From Dryas octopetala (lineage: Eukaryota; Streptophyta; Magnoliopsida; Rosales; Rosaceae): a stretch of 64,000 nucleotides of DNA. The notes under the pieces were generated by a model. The model had not been told where the DNA came from, searched no databases, and saw only the letters and a list, made by a program, of their open reading frames with translations. The translations under genes were made by a program, and so were the position numbers. Within the stretch, counting starts at the first letter, position 1. Each line of letters opens with the position of its first letter. Of the stretch, positions 1 to 12,454 are shown piece by piece. The stretch covers positions 13,241,896 to 13,305,895 of the forward strand of contig OY992837.1 in the NCBI GenBank assembly GCA_963921425.1. The letters are read 5' to 3'.

Positions 1-1173
1 GCGTCGTTCGGTTACTTTAACAGGGTGTCGTCAATCCATTATTAGATTGATTAATTAATAAGTAATTAAGCCCAACTAGTCATGCAAGCAAAGTAAATTA
101 ATCCAACTTAAACTTTATTTGAATGCTTCTTTGTAAATCTATTTCTTTTTAGTTATAGCAATTCTATAATCCAATTTGATTTACATAATTAGTTAATTTA
201 ATTAATCCAACTCAATTAACTAATTATGTAATTAAATCCAACTTTAGACATGGTTAATTAATTTAATCAATCCAACTTAACTAATTAATTATACATAATA
301 ACCTTAAAGAGAAAGTAAAGATTAAATACATAGTTGTAGACCCTCTTATCTTAATTTACACAAATAGAATTGCTAAAACACAGAGCTCAAGAGTCTTACC
401 CAAAGACCTTACCTAGGCGAGCAGAAAATTCGGCAGAGTCTCCCTACAAATTGCCGAAATTATTTGATTGTGATGTTCCTGGGTGCAAAATCCTTATGGG
501 CACCCAATGGAAAAACCTGATCAAATATTTTAAACTAAGAGACTCCCAACAAATGGTTTGTCCCAAGGCCAAAAGCTTTGTAGAGAGAGAAGCTTTCAAC
601 TCTCACAAAACTCTCAGCTGAAATGTAAAGAGAAGTGAGAGACAAGGTCTTTATTTATAAGCACATGAAGTTTAACTAAGCTTCCAATGTGGGACAGTTA
701 CACAAAAACATACTAACAAGAGAGTGAAATCGAACCAAGTCTGGGGGGGGGGGGGTTAAATGGGTTGAAGAAACGGGTAGAAAATGCAGGTCAACGGGCT
801 GGTCCGGCTGGGGTTAAATCAGGTCGACACGCTGGTCAAAAAGCCCACTCGGCAGTGACCAAGTTGCCTACGAGATGGACGGCTGAGATTGGGAGAGGTG
901 TTAATGAGCGCCAACACTCAGGATTAAAACGTGGGTTTTAATTCCTTGTGGTGCAACGCACCACTTCCCTAGTACACTTGCTGAGTTAGCGCCACTAGGC
1001 GCTTCGTCAGATGCGCTGGGCCAATTGCTAGGGGTGGGCATAAACTCGTTCGAGCCGACAGTCCGACCAACCCGCCTACCAAATCACCCGTAGCCGACCT
1101 AACCCGATAGACGCTGGCTCGGGCTCGAGTTCTCATCATCCACTGATCTTCGGCACTTGAGCCGACTCACCAA
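1..1173. other. Intergenic, no gene recognised
   Basis: AT-rich at the left (repeated TTAATTAATT-type words to about 300), then more balanced. It has a TATA-like CTTTATTTATAAG near 645-660, an oligo-G run near 744-755, and GC-richer sequence from 780 to 1110. The short open frame at 370-621 resembles no family I know and looks accidental. The 360-720 stretch has the look of a decayed repeat or retroelement terminal region, but I found no partner copy to prove it. Confidence 0.5.

Positions 1174-1222
<49 letters not shown>
1174..1222. repeat. Compound (GT)n(GA)n microsatellite
   Basis: A run of about ten GT units is followed directly by about fourteen GA units. The purine-rich tract continues, interrupted, to about 1410 as repeats of GAGAGA and GATCCAAGCGAG-like words. 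Open frames rich in Ser-Leu on the minus strand here are artefacts of the repeat. Confidence 0.95.
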
Positions 1223-1226
<4 letters not shown>

Positions 1227-1730
1227 AGGCGAAAGAGAGTGAGATACATGCGAGAGAGAGGGAGAGAGATCTAGGAGAGGGAGATAGATCCAAGTGAGAG
1301 GAAGAGAAATCCAAGCGAGATAGACAAAGAGATCCAAGCGAGAGAGACAAAGACCCATGTGACTAGGCGAGAGAGAGAGAAAGAGAGAGATCGAGAGAGT
1401 GGCAGCGGCTGCCATTTTTTTCGGCGAGAGAGAGAAGCCTTGTCGGCTTAACCCATCTTCGACACGCTCCGACCGCCAACCTGATAGACGATGGCCCTCT
1501 CCGACCGATGGCTGTGCGGGCGGTGGCGGTTTGAGCCCCAACCTGCCCGATGCCCAGTCCTACCAATTCAAGAGCACCACGCGTGCGCTGTCAGTCCCAG
1601 TCAGCATCCTTTTTTTTTTTTTTTCTAATTCTCCAAACTTCAAAAATTCAACAAACATTCGAACTCCGAAAAATCCTACGAACTCGTGAGGCTGAGTACT
1701 AATTATTTGAGGCTTCAAAACATTATTTTG
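1223..1730. other. Purine-rich decayed repeat, no gene
   Basis: Interrupted GAGA words lead into a GC-rich stretch (about 1410-1590) and a T-run near 1611-1624. I see no splice sites or protein family that would make a gene here. Confidence 0.5.
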
Positions 1731-2280
1731 AGAGGAAATTACAGATTTGGTCTACTTATTTTATACCTAGTTCAATTTTAGTCCATAATCTTTTTTAAGT
1801 TCTGTTTTGGTCCACTAAATGTTCCACTTGTTCAGTAAAGGTCCATATTTGTTTTCTCAAATTTGGCATGCTTTTTATCCTATCAAATCTCACCCAAATT
1901 CAGCGAACATATACTTGTTTTAAAGCTATATATTTCTTCTTTACAATCATATAAAAATCATTCAAATTGGAGTTCTAAAACTCAAGATAATTGACCCCAA
2001 AGTAGGGTACCCGAAACTGCCAATTTTTAAAACTTCACCAAATCTCAATTCTTTTAGATTATAATACTCCAAATTTGTTTTTATGACTAAGAAATGATGA
2101 AATATAACTTATAGTTCAATTATAATTGAAGAAAACACAACCCAAAGGATTTAAAGTCACAAATCTGGACCTTTATTGAACAAATGAAACAATTAGTGGA
2201 CCAAAACAGAACTTAAAAAAGATTATGGACTAAAATTGAACTAGGTATAAAATAAGTAGACCAAATCTGTAATTTCCTCT
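1731..2280. mobile_element. Non-autonomous terminal-inverted-repeat element (MITE)
   Basis: The left end, starting AGAGGAAATTACAGATTTGG, is matched by its reverse complement ending at 2280. The two arms are about 110 bp long and differ at only a few positions. The roughly 320-bp interior is AT-rich and non-coding. I see no convincing target duplication in the flanks, so the superfamily is open; the long arms would suit a Mutator-like element. Confidence 0.85.
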
Positions 2281-2399
2281 TATGAGGTTATATGTAATAG
2301 TTTTGAAATCTTAAGGGATATATGTGAAAAGACGATAAATCTCATGGAGTGTAAGTGTAATTAACTCTATTATATCCAAATTAAACAATAGTGCCTAAT

Positions 2400-4305
2400 T
2401 TTAAACACCCTACTCACCAAAAAAATTTGTCTAAACTCCCACCCATCTATAAACTCTTTCAAAACCCTCTAAAACTTATAATCCTAAATTACCCTTCTGA
2501 CGCATGCTGACGTCACTGTAACTGTATTTTGGTGAAACTGTTTTTTTTTTTTTTTTTTGGAATTGAAGTTTTTGCTAAAACTCAATATTTCACTAAAACT
2601 AAAATCAAACACTGAAATTGAATTTCATTACACTAAAACTGAATTTCAAAAATTCAGTTACACTAAATTGAAGAATTCAGTTATGAATTCACTTACTGAA
2701 ACTGAATTAAGTGATAAAACAATTACACCTCGACTAAAATGCAATTACACCTTAATTAAAAAACAATTACACCTTTACTAAAACAATTACACTTCACTAA
2801 AACAGTTACACCTTTACTGAATTCCGTTTCACTAAAAAGAACACAGCAACCTTATCAAAAAAAAAAAAAACCAACAATACAACAAGTCATTGAGATGAGA
2901 GGAGTAGCCAACAATACAACGTTGTCCGATCACCTCACGCGCGACGAGTACACGACAGTCGCCACTGCCTCAATCTGTTTCTACCTGCAAATTTGATTCA
3001 TCATATTCCAGAACCATAATTTTATTCAAAGTTCATTTAAAACTCATGTTTCACGAACTGAAACTGTTTCAAGAACTGAAACTGTTTCACGAACTGAAAC
3101 TGTTTAATCAATAAATTAAGTAAATTTGTATGTACTTATAAATCAATTAAAAAACCCACATTTCTATCCGATTAACATAATTAAGCTAGAACTGAATTTG
3201 GGGTGAAACTGAATTTTCAGAAAGTGAAACTAAATTTTCTAAAACTGAAACTGAATTTACACAGTTACACTAATTAAGCTAGAAACTGAAACTGAATTTG
3301 TTGAATTCAGTTGCACTTTTTAATCGCCGAGATACCTGTTTAAGACCAGACAGTTCAACAAATCAAACAGGGTTCATAAAATTGATCGTTCAACGGCCGA
3401 GTGGGGCGGTGACCACCACACACGGTGGCTGCCCAGCCCCAATCAACACACAGAAAATTACAGAACTCACCCAAAAATATTCTCGAACCTCGAATTGAGC
3501 TTTTAGGATTCGGGGGAGGCTGAACAGCAAAAAAAAACACCCAACCCGCCGCCACAAGTGGCGGATCTAGCGGTTGCAACGGCAAACCAACCTGAAAACC
3601 AAGATTTGAGTTAAAACAACCCAACCAATAGCAAGAGCAGGTCGAGAGGACAAAGATTGATACCTGGATCGACAGAAAACACCACCGGAATCGGCCCAAA
3701 AACCGTCGGAGAAGCCGCAGCTTTGTAGCTTCGCAAAAGCCGTGCCCAGTGGTGGTCGGAGTGAGGAAATGGCATGGAGAGACTCAGCGTGAAGAGAGGA
3801 AGATATTGGTGCCAGAGCTAGGTTGCGACGCTGCCGGAAAAGAGAGATCGCCGGCGGAGGCTTCGCTGCTGTTTGGCGTCGTTCCATCGCCGTCGAGGGT
3901 CGGTTGGATGATCGGTGGGCACCACCGTGTTCGTCGCGAGGAGAGGAAGCTATTGGTGCCAGAGTTAGACCGCGACGCTACCGGAAAATGGAGATCGCCG
4001 ACAGAGGAACTTGGGTCTGCCTGGGTTGATCCGTTGCTGTTGTTGGGTTTCGTGGAAAGTGGAGGGCAAGGGAAGGAAGCGGGTACCAAAAAAAACATAA
4101 TTAAAATTTTATAAAAATTAAAAGTAAATAAAAGGGGTAAAACTGGAAAATTAAAAGATAGGGAGTCAAACTTAGCTGGATATTAGTTGACTAGGGGGTT
4201 TAGGAAAATATTAAGTGTAAGATTGGGGGTTATGGGAGAGGTAGATTTTGGGTGGGGGTTATGAAAGATTTTTTCTCTAACTAGGGGGTTTATAATTATT
4301 TACAT
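2400..4305 (-). mobile_element. Gene-like repeat element, copy A (inverted relative to 61.7-63.2 kb)
   Basis: Read on the minus strand, this block repeats 61692-63205. It starts with a subterminal region full of AACCCCC words (4305 to about 4130). A GC-rich exon-like section (about 4100-3690) contains a roughly 75-bp module present twice in tandem, then a GT donor and a possible intron. Next comes the conserved segment reading GTAGAAACAGATTGAGGCAG (about 2995-2970), then a long tract of degenerate TGAAACTGAATT and ACAATTACACC words. Both outer ends are rich in AAACCCCC or AAACTCCC, suggesting degenerate inverted ends. No transposase is seen. A Pack-MULE-type carrier of captured gene sequence is the best guess. 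Confidence 0.6.
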
Positions 4306-4627
4306 ATTAAACAAAACAACAGTATTAATTGGATCAAAATTAAAAAGAAAAACAAAAAACAAATCGACATTGAAGAGAGATGACAGAAATAACAGGATGG
4401 TATTTTATAATTATTTTATAAATAGAAGTTTATCTGTTTATGTAACAAAAAATTAAAAAAGAAGTTAATAGCGTTTGGCTTATATTAAGTTTGTGGACAA
4501 ATGTTAGTGGCGGACAAATGTCAAAATATTAAGAATGACATTGTGGGGAACAGAGTATTTGGGACAGCCGATTTCATCTCAAACAAAACCCTCTCGCTAT
4601 CTGAACAGAGTATTTGGGGGCTCCGAG

Positions 4628-6418
4628 ATGCTGAAGACGACGATGTGGAGAAGTGCTTCTTCTTCTTGCAACAGACACAGAGGTATTCCTTTGCCTTGTC
4701 TTCACTACTCTACTCATCTTCTTTTCTTCAACAATTACTTTGCCTTGTTTCATTCTCAATCCTCAAACCCAACAAAATCTACAAACCCCCAACCCAAACC
4801 CACTAATCTCCACGATGCTTTCAATTTGTTCAATACCATGCTTCAAATGCGTCCTCTGCCTTCGGTTGTCCGTTTCAATCAAATTATGGGTCAACTTGCC
4901 AAATTGAAACATTATTCGGTGGTCATATCTTTGAATAACCAAATGTGCCTGTTGGGAATTGCACCTGATGTTTATACTCTAAACATTATCATTAATTGTT
5001 TTAGTCATCTGAACCAAATGGGTTGTAGTTTATCTGTCTTGGGAAAATTCTTCAAATTTGGCTTTGAACCAGATGTCACGACCTTCACCACTCTAATCAA
5101 GGGCTTTCTTCTTGAGTATAGAGTTTCAGAGGCAGCAGGGCTGTACAGAAATATGGTGGAGGGAGGTTGTAAGCCCGATGTGGTCACATTTATTACTTTA
5201 ATAAACGCATTTTGCAAAATGGGGAATAATGGTGCAGCTATTCAATTGCTTAGGAAGATGGAACAAGAAGGCTGTAAACCTAACGTAGTTGTCTATAACA
5301 CCATCATTGACAGTCTTTGTAAAGACACGCTAGTTGCTGATGCATTGAACCTCTTCTCAGAAATGATTAGTACCGGTATTGTCCCAGATGTTGTTACATA
5401 CACCTCTTTGATTGATGGAGTTTGCAAATTAGGCAAGTGGGAAGAAGCTACGAGATTGTTGAAGGAAATGGTGAGTAAAAAAATCTTTCCAGATGTACGC
5501 ACCTTCAGTGTCTTAGTATATACACTTTGTAAGGAGGGGAAAGCTGTGGAAGCAGAAAGTGTGGTTGAAACGATGATTGAAAGAGATATTGAACCTAATA
5601 CGGTTACGTACACTTCGCTTATGGATGGTTACTGCTTGCGCGGAGAAATGGACAAGGCAAAAAAAGTTTTTGATCTAATGCGTAGCAAGGGTGCCATTGT
5701 TGATGCTCGTACATACAACATACTTATCAATGGATATTGCAAGCATAAAAACATGGAAGAGGCCTTGATGCTTTTTGAAGAAATGTCTCATAAGGGAGTG
5801 GTTCCAAATACTATTACTTATACCACTCTTATGGATGGTTTTTTCAAAGTTGGGAGAACACAAGATGCTCAAAACTTGCTCTCTAAGATGCAAGCTTGTG
5901 GCCAACTTCCAAATGTCCAAACTTATGCTGTTTTATTGGATGGCCTTTGTAAAAACCAACGACTTTCTATGGCAATAGAATTGTTTACAGAGATAGAAGG
6001 CAAGAAGTTGGATATGAATATTGTGATTTACAATATTCTAATTGAAGGTTTGTGCAAAGCTGGAAAACTTGAATCTGCAAGGGATCTCTTTTGCAGTTTA
6101 TCATCAAAGGGATTTGAACCTGATGTGTGGACATATAATATAATGATTAGTGGATTTTGTAATGGGGGCCTAATAAATGAAGCAGCGAAATTGCTTGCAC
6201 AAATGAAAGGGAAAGGCTGTTCTCCAAATGATTTCACGTATAACACAATTATCCGAGGGGTTGTAAATAACAATGAGGCATTAAGGGCAATGGGACTTAT
6301 TCAAGAAATGGTGGAGAGGGGTTTCTCTGCAGATGCATCAACGATGGAATTGATAGTTGATTTATTGTCTAAGCATAATGTAGATCCTGCTTTGTTGCCA
6401 TTGATAAAAAAAGCATAA
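4628..6418 (+). CDS. P-class pentatricopeptide repeat protein (Rf-like clade)
   Basis: An intronless gene encoding 596 residues if translation starts at the ATG at 4628. An in-frame upstream ATG at 4535 would add 31 residues, but the 4628 start gives the better organelle transit peptide (Met-Leu-Lys then Ser, Arg and Cys), and the broken paralogue keeps the matching ATG. From about residue 75 there are roughly 14 consecutive 35-residue P-type repeats, most beginning PDVVTYxxLI or PNTxTYTxLM and containing GxCKxGxxxxA. A shortened last repeat precedes the end in Lys-Lys-Ala. There is no E, DYW or other C-terminal domain. Members of this clade bind specific RNAs in mitochondria or plastids and assist processing or translation; some restore fertility in cytoplasmic male sterility. 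The RNA target cannot be read here. An inverted broken duplicate lies 26 kb away. Confidence 0.92.
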   Translation: MLKTTMWRSASSSCNRHRGIPLPCLHYSTHLLFFNNYFALFHSQSSNPTKSTNPQPKPTNLHDAFNLFNTMLQMRPLPSVVRFNQIMGQLAKLKHYSVVISLNNQMCLLGIAPDVYTLNIIINCFSHLNQMGCSLSVLGKFFKFGFEPDVTTFTTLIKGFLLEYRVSEAAGLYRNMVEGGCKPDVVTFITLINAFCKMGNNGAAIQLLRKMEQEGCKPNVVVYNTIIDSLCKDTLVADALNLFSEMISTGIVPDVVTYTSLIDGVCKLGKWEEATRLLKEMVSKKIFPDVRTFSVLVYTLCKEGKAVEAESVVETMIERDIEPNTVTYTSLMDGYCLRGEMDKAKKVFDLMRSKGAIVDARTYNILINGYCKHKNMEEALMLFEEMSHKGVVPNTITYTTLMDGFFKVGRTQDAQNLLSKMQACGQLPNVQTYAVLLDGLCKNQRLSMAIELFTEIEGKKLDMNIVIYNILIEGLCKAGKLESARDLFCSLSSKGFEPDVWTYNIMISGFCNGGLINEAAKLLAQMKGKGCSPNDFTYNTIIRGVVNNNEALRAMGLIQEMVERGFSADASTMELIVDLLSKHNVDPALLPLIKKA

Positions 6419-6559
6419 AGAAGCTAATTTGCATCTTTTGAAATTTAAACGGATCCTTCTTACTATCATAATGAATGTTGAAAGTGGTTCACCTTTGACA
6501 ACTATGAATGTCTTCAATATGACATCTATTATCCATCATGTATTCTATCATATATAATT

Positions 6560-7140
6560 TGTAGGTGGCTGTAAACGTTGGGTGGAGTAGTAGATGTTCC
6601 AGGTTTGTTGATTGTGCTGGTGCTGGTGCTGGTGCTGGTGCAGTGACAGTTGTTGCGGGGGGAGGTTTTATGATTAAAGTGTTTGACAGTGCTTGTGGGT
6701 ATGGGCGGGATGCAAGATCAGTCTTGACCTGGGATGGTTTTTCTTTCTAGTGGAGCTATGATGTTCCCAAAAAGTTAATATATGATTTTTTTAATATCTA
6801 ATTTTTTCGCATTTCGGCCTTGTCTTATATATGTTATCTATTATCCTTTTTGTGTATGTATTTTATCATGTTGGTGCTTCTTGTCTTTAGAGGTGGCTGT
6901 GAATGTTGGGTGGAGTGGTAGTTGTTCCAGGTTTGTTGATCATGGAGGACCTGGAGGTGCTGATGCTGGTACTGTGACAGTTTTCTGTAGGGGCAGAGAT
7001 TTTATGGTTGAAGTGGTTGACAGTGTTTGTGGGTTTGCGAGGCTTGACCTGGTATGATTCTTCTTTCTAGCAGAGCAAAGATTTCCTACAAAAGTTAACA
7101 TATAATTTTTGACTCTCTAATTTTTCTCACATTCTGGCTT
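6560..7140 (+). repeat. Tandem duplication downstream of the PPR gene
   Basis: Two copies, about 6567-6755 and 6892-7075, share the words GGTGGCTGT, GTTGGGTGGAGT, TTTGTTGAT and GACCTGG in the same order, about 325 bp apart. Copy 1 has an extra GGTGCT microrepeat (6617-6640). Each is followed by a TTCTTTCTAG-like word and an AAAAGTTAA(C/T)ATAT word. A third copy follows the broken PPR paralogue at 30348-30554, so this tract was part of the duplicated segment. Short open frames run through it but resemble nothing known. Confidence 0.8.
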
Positions 7141-9440
7141 TGTAGTAAATAGGCGCTATGTGAGAATTACAGAGTTGGTTAGAGCTTTCAGCGCTGAATA
7201 TTCCAACTCAGTTTTGAAATTTTGGTGTTGCAATGTGAGGGTGAGGGTGCAAGTTTGTAATGTAGTGAATGAGAGATGAAAAACTGATATGCAGAGAAGA
7301 AAGGGGTCTGTTAGGACTAGTGACCAGTGACTGTTACTCTCTGTTGTTTTCCTCTGCCTGTAATTAAGGCAGTGGTTATGGTGATACAGGTAATTGCATT
7401 TGGGTAACTTTACGAAGAAACTCTTTGATGGTGTGCTTTAAAGATCAATTGGCCTTGGTTTTTTTGTTTTTTTTTTTTTTTGTGGTTGAAATATTCTTAC
7501 AGGCACTCAATCATAAAATAAATGAACTGTCTTAAATAATTTTATAGGAGCTGGAATCCTATTGAAGGGTTGGCATTCAAGCGTATTCCCATAAAATTAA
7601 TGTAGAACTCAGTTATCATCATCTATGATTTCTGGTGCCTGCAAAATCAAAGAAAGATAGAACAGTATTGTATGCACCAACACATCCAATTGAGGCACGG
7701 TACGAATGAGTCACAGGCCATGTTGGGCCTAGGCCTTAGTTGTATGAACCGGCATGAACATGACACGAAAGTACTAATGAGCCCAACTTACAATTTTTTT
7801 TTAAAAGAAAATTTAATAGTTGGTTGGTAAACACGTATAATAATAAAAGGGAGGTTGAAATTACATAATTTATAAACATATGGATCTTTTTTAAGTAAAC
7901 GATTTTAAATAAATCAAACCACCTAAATGTTACAATGATAAAAATATCATCTTTTTACTTGAAAAATGATAAATAAACTCATGTTATAATTGGGAGGTGT
8001 GTTTTTACAACGCTAAACACTCGACACCCCCTATAGAGCACTCAGTGTGTCGTTTATTTTTAATTTTTTACGTACTGGACATATTGCAATTGTTCGATAC
8101 TGTCTATCATGGTCATTGACTCTAGAAGCTTGAATTTTGTGTTTTATATTAGTTTTATTAGTTTTCGACATATTTATGTAAAAAAAAAAAAAAGTCACTC
8201 TTCCACACTGGCAATCATAGTTACTACTGAACCGTGGCTATTTATAAAAAAAAAAAAAAAAAACCAAGCACACAACTCATTAAAGTGGATTCGCCTATTA
8301 CCGTGTTTTTGTAAGTAGGTCATCTTATCATGAGCTTTTTCGGCCATTTGATTTGGACTGAAAAAAAAAAAAAAAAAAAAGGTTTTTTTTTTTAGTTTTT
8401 GATTTATGCATCATAATAAAGAAGCTCCAAAGTCCAAACCTATCTTTAACCTTCTCTTTATAAAGGTGGCCAAGAAAAAAAAAAACCTTCTCTTTATAAA
8501 GGTTTTTGAGGCATTCATCAAACAACCCGCCCCTCCCCTTAGAAGGAAAACCCACGAAACACTAGTTAAGGTTGCATTTTCACTCAAGAATAAAGGAATA
8601 AAAAATTTATTTGGGTCAATTGACCACACTCCACTATGTATTTCTTCACTTTTTTGATATATTTCTCTCTCCGCTTTCTCACGGATTTTTACAAAATATT
8701 TTCTCTCTTTAAAAACCAAAAATATAAATGTTATCAAACGGATTCTTAAATTAAAAAATTAATTTACATTGAAGAAATTTCAAGTTCACATATACGTATA
8801 TGTAGACAATTGCCTCTTACTAACTTAAAAAGAATGGAGTAAGGGTGGGTGCTCTCATCTGCTAATAGCCAGAAAATTGAAATAACAAGAAAAGCAAAGA
8901 ATGTTACACTTTTTTCGGAAAAATTTGAAGTTGTGTGATCCGCATTTTGTGTGGACACATACATAACTCTCAAGCACTTATTGTGAAACCATAAATTGCT
9001 ACCGCTTATTAATGAAAGGTAAACGTAAACCTAATTAAGCCACTAAATTAGTTATACACTGAGAAAAACAAAAGAATTTATATCAAAATTAATTGATTTC
9101 GCTCATTTAATATATCAGAATGCTAAATTGCATCCATGAACATATAGATTAAAATTTTAATTCACAATATTATACGACATAAAGTACATAGATATTGATG
9201 AAATACACACAAACATAAAGTAAACAACAAATATAATTGAAAATACAATAAAGCATTAATCATATGATGGAAAGTCTAACAAGCATAATTAAAAACATGC
9301 AATTTTAGGCAACCAAAAAACGAGCATCAAATTAAGAAACCAATGTGTACATTTCGTACAGAAAATAGAACAAAATAACCTGAGGAGTTCAATCTATCAA
9401 CATCCACAACAAGGTACATAGATTTCTCTAAATAAAACCA
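7141..9440. other. Intergenic region, no gene recognised
   Basis: AT-rich non-coding DNA with many A- and T-runs (for example 7458-7479, 8180-8193, 8247-8263, 8361-8380). An internal direct repeat of AACCTTCTCTTTATAAAGGT occurs at about 8447-8466 and 8485-8504. The short frames here show no family resemblance. A stretch with GGCATGAAC and TTGGGCCTAGGCC near 7690-7780 looks like a worn repeat. Confidence 0.6.
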
Positions 9441-9456
9441 AACAAGCTTTTATGTA

Positions 9457-11230
9457 TCAAAATTCTCGACTTGCACCGGGAATCATCTTGCTCTTCAACT
9501 CCATTACAGCAATACACTGGTCCGGGAAATGATAGAAAACCATCTTCTCCAAATTTTCAGCATACTCAAGGATATACCTTGCAAACTCAAGAACAGTATC
9601 CCCATGGTACAGGTCTATGGTTGCCTCCTTGAGATGAGAAATGAAAGCAAGGTTTTGCAGTTTCCAATATTCCATATTAAATTCTGAAGTATGCTGAAAA
9701 GTAAAAACAAAGCAACAAATCAGTTGAAATTTTACAAAAAATTAAAAGGAAATAACAATTTGCACAAAAAAAAAAAAAAAAAAAAAAAGACAAACTTACA
9801 TTTGACTCATCTCGCAGAGATCGAGCTACTTTCAAAGATTTTATTTCCAAATAACTCAAATTAGGCATTCCTCTCAAAAGAGAGATCAGTGCAGGGACTA
9901 AGCCATCAATAAAAAAAAGAACTCGAAGGTGCAAACGACTAACGCAATTAAATGGCACTAGCATTGAACCTTTCCTTGATAGACCCTGCAGTGTTATAGA
10001 ATGAAAAACTAAGTTACAATATATTGAAATTGTTTCTTTAACCAGATAGTATGCATGGCCACATAAAGAATATATATGAATCAATGATTATATTGATTCC
10101 TACCAAGACAATATAACCCTACATATATCACAATACCAAGATCTACTTGAATTTGATTACTTTCATTTGTGAAGGTAAGTGTCTCTTACCTTAAGCATTT
10201 CTTCATTCAAAATAAGAACTTTAACCCTGCGTATGCTATAAAGAAAATCAGGTAAGGCAACAGGTTGACTGAATTTAAAGGCAGTAGAAATCTCAGCCTT
10301 TTCTAAGGCCATTAACTCTCCAAGATTTCGGTGACATGGTAAAATGCCAAACCATTCCAAACATTTAAGATTTGGAGCATAAATGTCAAAAGACTTGTTG
10401 CTAGGATTGCAAAACAAGTTAATACTTATTTTTTCAAGTCTGTCACCTGAGATGTTAAGATTGCTGCAGTCGTTATTAAACAGATCAACAGACACAAAAC
10501 TAAATGACTCCAAAGACGAGCTTTCAATGACAACATTATCTAAGCCACAAACATTCTCAAGGTGCAATTCCTTAATGCGTTTGCAGGAATACGAAATGCA
10601 TTTCCAAAACCCCTCATCACAAATAAAAACACTACTCAAATTCAAGTATTCAAGATTAGACATAGAAGCCAAGGAGGGTACTTGATAAATTGAACACTTC
10701 ATGTCCACAAACAGAGACTTCAAAGATCCACAAACAAAAAGGGAAGATGGGAAGTGCGCGCAGAAACCAATCGGGGCCGGTGATCACAAGATGAACCACT
10801 TCAACATTACACTTCACTGCACTGTCAATCCATGTGCTCAATCGTAAATTCTCAACATCGCCGCAACATGGATTGTTGAAATTGTGACAGTCGATCTTCC
10901 GGGTGGTGATAATGCCAATAAAAACGAAAGCACTCTATCTTATGATCCCCACGTTGAATTAAGAACCTATCCAGAGAATCCAACACCCTTTTCCGCATGT
11001 TACATGCAGATAAATCCACATCAGAAAAATCAATCAAATTCAATGACGGATTTGATAGATAAAATCCCCTGCATCTTTTGGACAAACAGCCAACCCGAAT
11101 GAGCTCTTTGAAGGATAGGAGAGAGAATGTGATGAGCAACTTCAACTGGGAGATTACTGAATCTGTCTATAATACTCTCTTCAGCAGGAGCTCCCTGAGC
11201 TTCACAAGAGCTTGGAGTGGGCCAATGCAA
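9457..11230 (-). pseudogene. F-box/LRR (FBD-type) gene, frame-broken
   Basis: On the minus strand the translation begins with a short leader and an F-box (FSNLPVEVAHHILS), continues with KELIRVGCLSKRCRGFYLS, then leucine-rich repeats, and ends in an FBD-like tail (LKEATIDLYHG to the stop at 9457). Splice sites are intact and in phase: exon 1 ends at 10190, exon 2 is 9985-9800, exon 3 is 9693-9457. Within exon 1, however, the frame must shift near 11125 (after HHILS), between about 10870 and 10900, and near 10755 (LRALP into SLFVCGSLKSLF). F-box proteins of this kind are substrate adaptors of SCF ubiquitin ligases. Three breaks suggest a recent pseudogene; base-calling indels are the alternative, though neighbouring long genes read cleanly. 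Confidence 0.8.
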
Positions 11231-11466
11231 ACTGGGGAAACAAAATCACAAGAACAAGAAAAATATTTGTCTTTTTACCATTATTTGTTATGAAATTAAA
11301 GGGATGTCCCCTATTTATAACATTACAAGGGAAGTTGTGGAGTAACTTGAATAAGTTGGTAATTAATGTAACTTTGTATTTATACGATGGACCAACTTAA
11401 AGACAATTCTTGTAACGAGGAGACTCTCTACTTGATTGGTTCAGGTATTAAGAGGTATTAATTATT

Positions 11467-11916
11467 CTAGATGTAAGATAAAGATAATTGATATATGGGA
11501 GGATACATGGCATCATAAATATGACACAAATTCGCAACTTTCAATTTTCCAATACCTTCTGACAAAGATCCAATTAGAGAATTGGATGACAAGTCTAGGT
11601 ACAAGATATATGTAAGTTCCCACAAGGTAGATGGTATTGTGCAAATTAACAAATTGGACCTCAATGATAGATTTCTCTGAGCTGCAAGATTACGCAAGCA
11701 GGATGGTATAGAACCAGAGAGTTGATTACCACCCAAAAATTGTTCTACAAGGTTTTCACGTTGACAGAGTTCAGTTGACATATTTCCTTGCAACTTGTTA
11801 TATATCATGATCAAAATACAAACCTTGGAGGTTTTGTAGTCTTCCCATTGGAGCTGGAATTGATTGTGTCCCAAGTCTAAAACTATCAAGTTGCTCAAGT
11901 TGTCAATATCGATCAT
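11467..11916 (-). pseudogene. Leucine-rich-repeat receptor-like fragment
   Basis: A minus-strand open stretch of about 150 codons holds four or five plant-type extracellular LRRs (LSNLIVLDLGHNQF, LGGNQLSGSIPSCLRNL, LYLDLSSNSLIGSL). It starts and stops inside the repeat array: no signal peptide, transmembrane segment or kinase domain follows, and the pattern is lost after GIGKLKVANL. It looks like a relic of an LRR receptor kinase or receptor-like protein. It lies 240 bp from the F-box gene on the same strand but shows no link to it. Confidence 0.75.
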
Positions 11917-12454
11917 TGGGAATCTTACCCTTCATGCGTCATGTTGCAACTGCATGTTTAAATCAATTTATTGAAGAGACGTAGAGAGGTTCCTAAGGGA
12001 AACAAGAAGCATGGCACTTAATGGATTATGTGCCTAGTATAATGTACTCAAATTTCTAAAATTAGACAAACAAGAGAGAATGTTTACCGGAGTAGCAGTA
12101 GTATCAATCATCAAATTATTGACAATTTTGAAATTTTGATGGTCGATATTTTAGTCAATTTTCTTGTTGACATTGATATTAAGGGTCGATGTTATGTTTG
12201 ATTTGAGTTTACACTTGCGGTGCTGCAGTATGTTCTTGTCCACCTATTTTTCTCAGGTTTATCTTTGAACACTTTAGATTTGAGTTTTTTTTTTTTTCAT
12301 CATATTTATCTTCTTCCACTTTTTTGTATATTTTTGTTTTGTCGATTTATTTGTTGATCATTTTATGGACTTAAAAAAGATATTTGCTCCAAAAAATGGC
12401 AAAAGAGTCATAAATATTTATTTTAGAAGCTGAAGGTAAAAACAATTTAAATCG
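11917..12454. other. Intergenic, no gene recognised
   Basis: AT-rich sequence with a T-run near 12288-12298. The far end contains TTTAAATCG (12446-12454), the left target duplication of the next element. Confidence 0.6.

Noticed and set aside
1099-1566. Several Ser-Leu-rich minus-strand open frames
   Set aside because: They translate a GA/GT microsatellite and its degenerate flanks; composition is fully explained by the repeat.
3298-4114. Several overlapping open frames of 66-121 codons on both strands
   Set aside because: They cover the GC-rich block of the gene-like repeat; copy B does not conserve any of the frames, so I do not call a protein.
6565-7057. Glycine-rich proteins downstream of the PPR gene
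   Set aside because: Short frames in a tandem non-coding tract; the two copies and the third at 30.4 kb do not preserve one frame.
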